64,000 bases of DNA from an uncultured Muribaculaceae bacterium (lineage in GTDB: Bacteria > Bacteroidota > Bacteroidia > Bacteroidales > Muribaculaceae). Position numbers and translations under genes: made by a program. The stretch is from the NCBI GenBank assembly GCA_910587425.1, contig CAJUKU010000001.1, positions 99,233 to 163,232 of the forward strand, written 5' to 3'. Below the pieces are notes generated by a model, which was given only the letters and a program-made list of their open reading frames with translations, searched no databases and had not been told where the DNA came from. This document shows, piece after piece, positions 63,471 to 64,000 of the stretch. Each line of letters begins with the position of its first letter. Positions within the stretch are counted from its first letter, which is position 1.

Positions 63471-64000
63471 TCATAACGATGCGCGGGCTGCCGCCGCCAA
63501 AGTCTCGGAAAGTGTCGGATGCCCGTGGATGGTTGACACCACGCTTGCCGTGGGCTGTTCGGATGCTATAGCCAATGCCGCCTCCTGTATAAGATCAGCA
63601 GCATGAGGACCGCAGATATGGCAGCCCAGCATCCTGCCGTCGGCGGCAGTCAGAACCTTTACGAGTCCGTCAGCCTCACCCATAGCCATAGCCTTGCCGT
63701 TGGCACGGAATGTGGCTTTACCTACCTTGAAATCCATACCGCCTTCCATGGCTTGCGGTTCGGTCATTCCGACCATCGCGCATTCAGGACTTGTGAAGAC
63801 AGCCGACGGTATGACATCGAGATTCACTTCATGACCAAGCAGACGCTCACCCTGCGCCTCCGCAGCATGGGCGAGAAGGCACAGACCGTTAGCGTCGCCT
63901 ATGGCATATATACCTTTCACAGAACTTTCCATGGTCGCCGGATTGACCTTTATGAATCCGCGGTTCAGTTCAATACCGGTATCTTCAAGACCCGCCGGAA
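63471..64000 (-). CDS. lpdA: Dihydrolipoyl dehydrogenase, C-terminal part (cut by the window edge)
   Basis: The coding frame continues past the window end, so only the C-terminal 175 or so codons are visible. They include IELNRGFIKVNPATM, the FAD-site motif GIYAIGDANGLCLLAHAAE, VFTSPECAMVGMTE, KVLTAADGRMLGCHICG and the dimer-interface active-site dyad HGHPTLSETL (His and Glu). This identifies a pyridine-nucleotide disulfide oxidoreductase of the dihydrolipoamide dehydrogenase type, the E3 component of 2-oxo-acid dehydrogenase or glycine-cleavage complexes. An internal Met at 63932 is not the true start. Confidence 0.92.
   Translation of the reverse strand, partial: PAGLEDTGIELNRGFIKVNPATMESSVKGIYAIGDANGLCLLAHAAEAQGERLLGHEVNLDVIPSAVFTSPECAMVGMTEPQAMEGGMDFKVGKATFRANGKAMAMGEADGLVKVLTAADGRMLGCHICGPHAADLIQEAALAIASEQPTASVVSTIHGHPTLSETLAAAARASL

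Noticed and set aside
62747..63571. Plus-strand frame of 274 codons opposite the glycosyltransferase gene
   Set aside because: It is antisense to a clear GT2 gene and bridges two minus-strand genes, with no recognised domain.

Overview
The window looks like chromosomal DNA of a GC-rich Bacteroidales bacterium, probably close to Muribaculaceae (the family is my inference). The evidence is the Bacteroidota promoter form TAnnTTTG, often with TTTG 19-20 bp upstream; the lack of obvious Shine-Dalgarno sites; tRNA genes without an encoded CCA end; and clade-typical families (lipoprotein-type TamL, DUF3078, DUF4919, DUF5106, Porin O/P, beta-propeller lipoproteins, an ilvD-ilvB-ilvN-thioesterase-ilvC operon). 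No rRNA, insertion sequence, prophage, CRISPR array or defence locus is visible.

Layout. 1-6.7 kb: tandem 53-bp repeats, then an AsmA-like protein, a HAD phosphatase and aroB, then a Porin O/P protein. 6.8-10.7 kb: outer-membrane barrel protein and ligA on the minus strand, divergent from an M28 peptidase lipoprotein. 10.7-13 kb: two minus-strand propeller lipoproteins with an almost identical duplicated leader. 13.1-20.8 kb: DUF5106 thioredoxin-like protein, DoxX protein, then a tight run mnmA, bifunctional-nuclease protein, nucleoside permease, rsmE, kdsA and a propeller lipoprotein. 21-30.4 kb: tRNA-Asp, a Wzi-like protein, a lipocalin-like lipoprotein, and an exopolysaccharide export core (WecA-like, Wza-like SLBB protein, Wzz-like) followed by a glucosaminidase, queF and queC. 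30.5-34.7 kb: three tandem minus-strand paralogous propeller lipoproteins related to the one at 19.5 kb, with a G13 tract between two of them. 34.9-41.3 kb: tRNA-His and the branched-chain amino-acid operon, closed by a strong terminator. 41.4-48 kb: a putative surface lipoprotein, DUF3078 protein, two small unknown exported proteins, TamL and a Gph-like phosphatase. 48-60 kb: RelA/SpoT, then an overlapping operon of PgpH-like HD phosphohydrolase, DUF4919, RsmI-like methyltransferase and metallo-hydrolase; a flippase-like protein with a small membrane protein; and pfkA, an rRNA m5C methyltransferase and birA. 60-64 kb: an acyl-CoA ligase convergent with ruvA, a family-2 glycosyltransferase and the C-terminal part of a dihydrolipoyl dehydrogenase cut by the window edge.

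Most of the window is housekeeping and envelope biology. The parts least explained by known functions are the propeller-lipoprotein families (six genes in three places, one pair sharing a 71/72-identical leader), the homopolymer tract in front of one of them, two -7 boxes so close to the start codon that the mRNAs may be leaderless, and a 50-codon ORF coupled to the start of the polysaccharide initiating transferase. I do not see a convincing undescribed multi-gene system. The propeller-lipoprotein array is the best candidate for follow-up.
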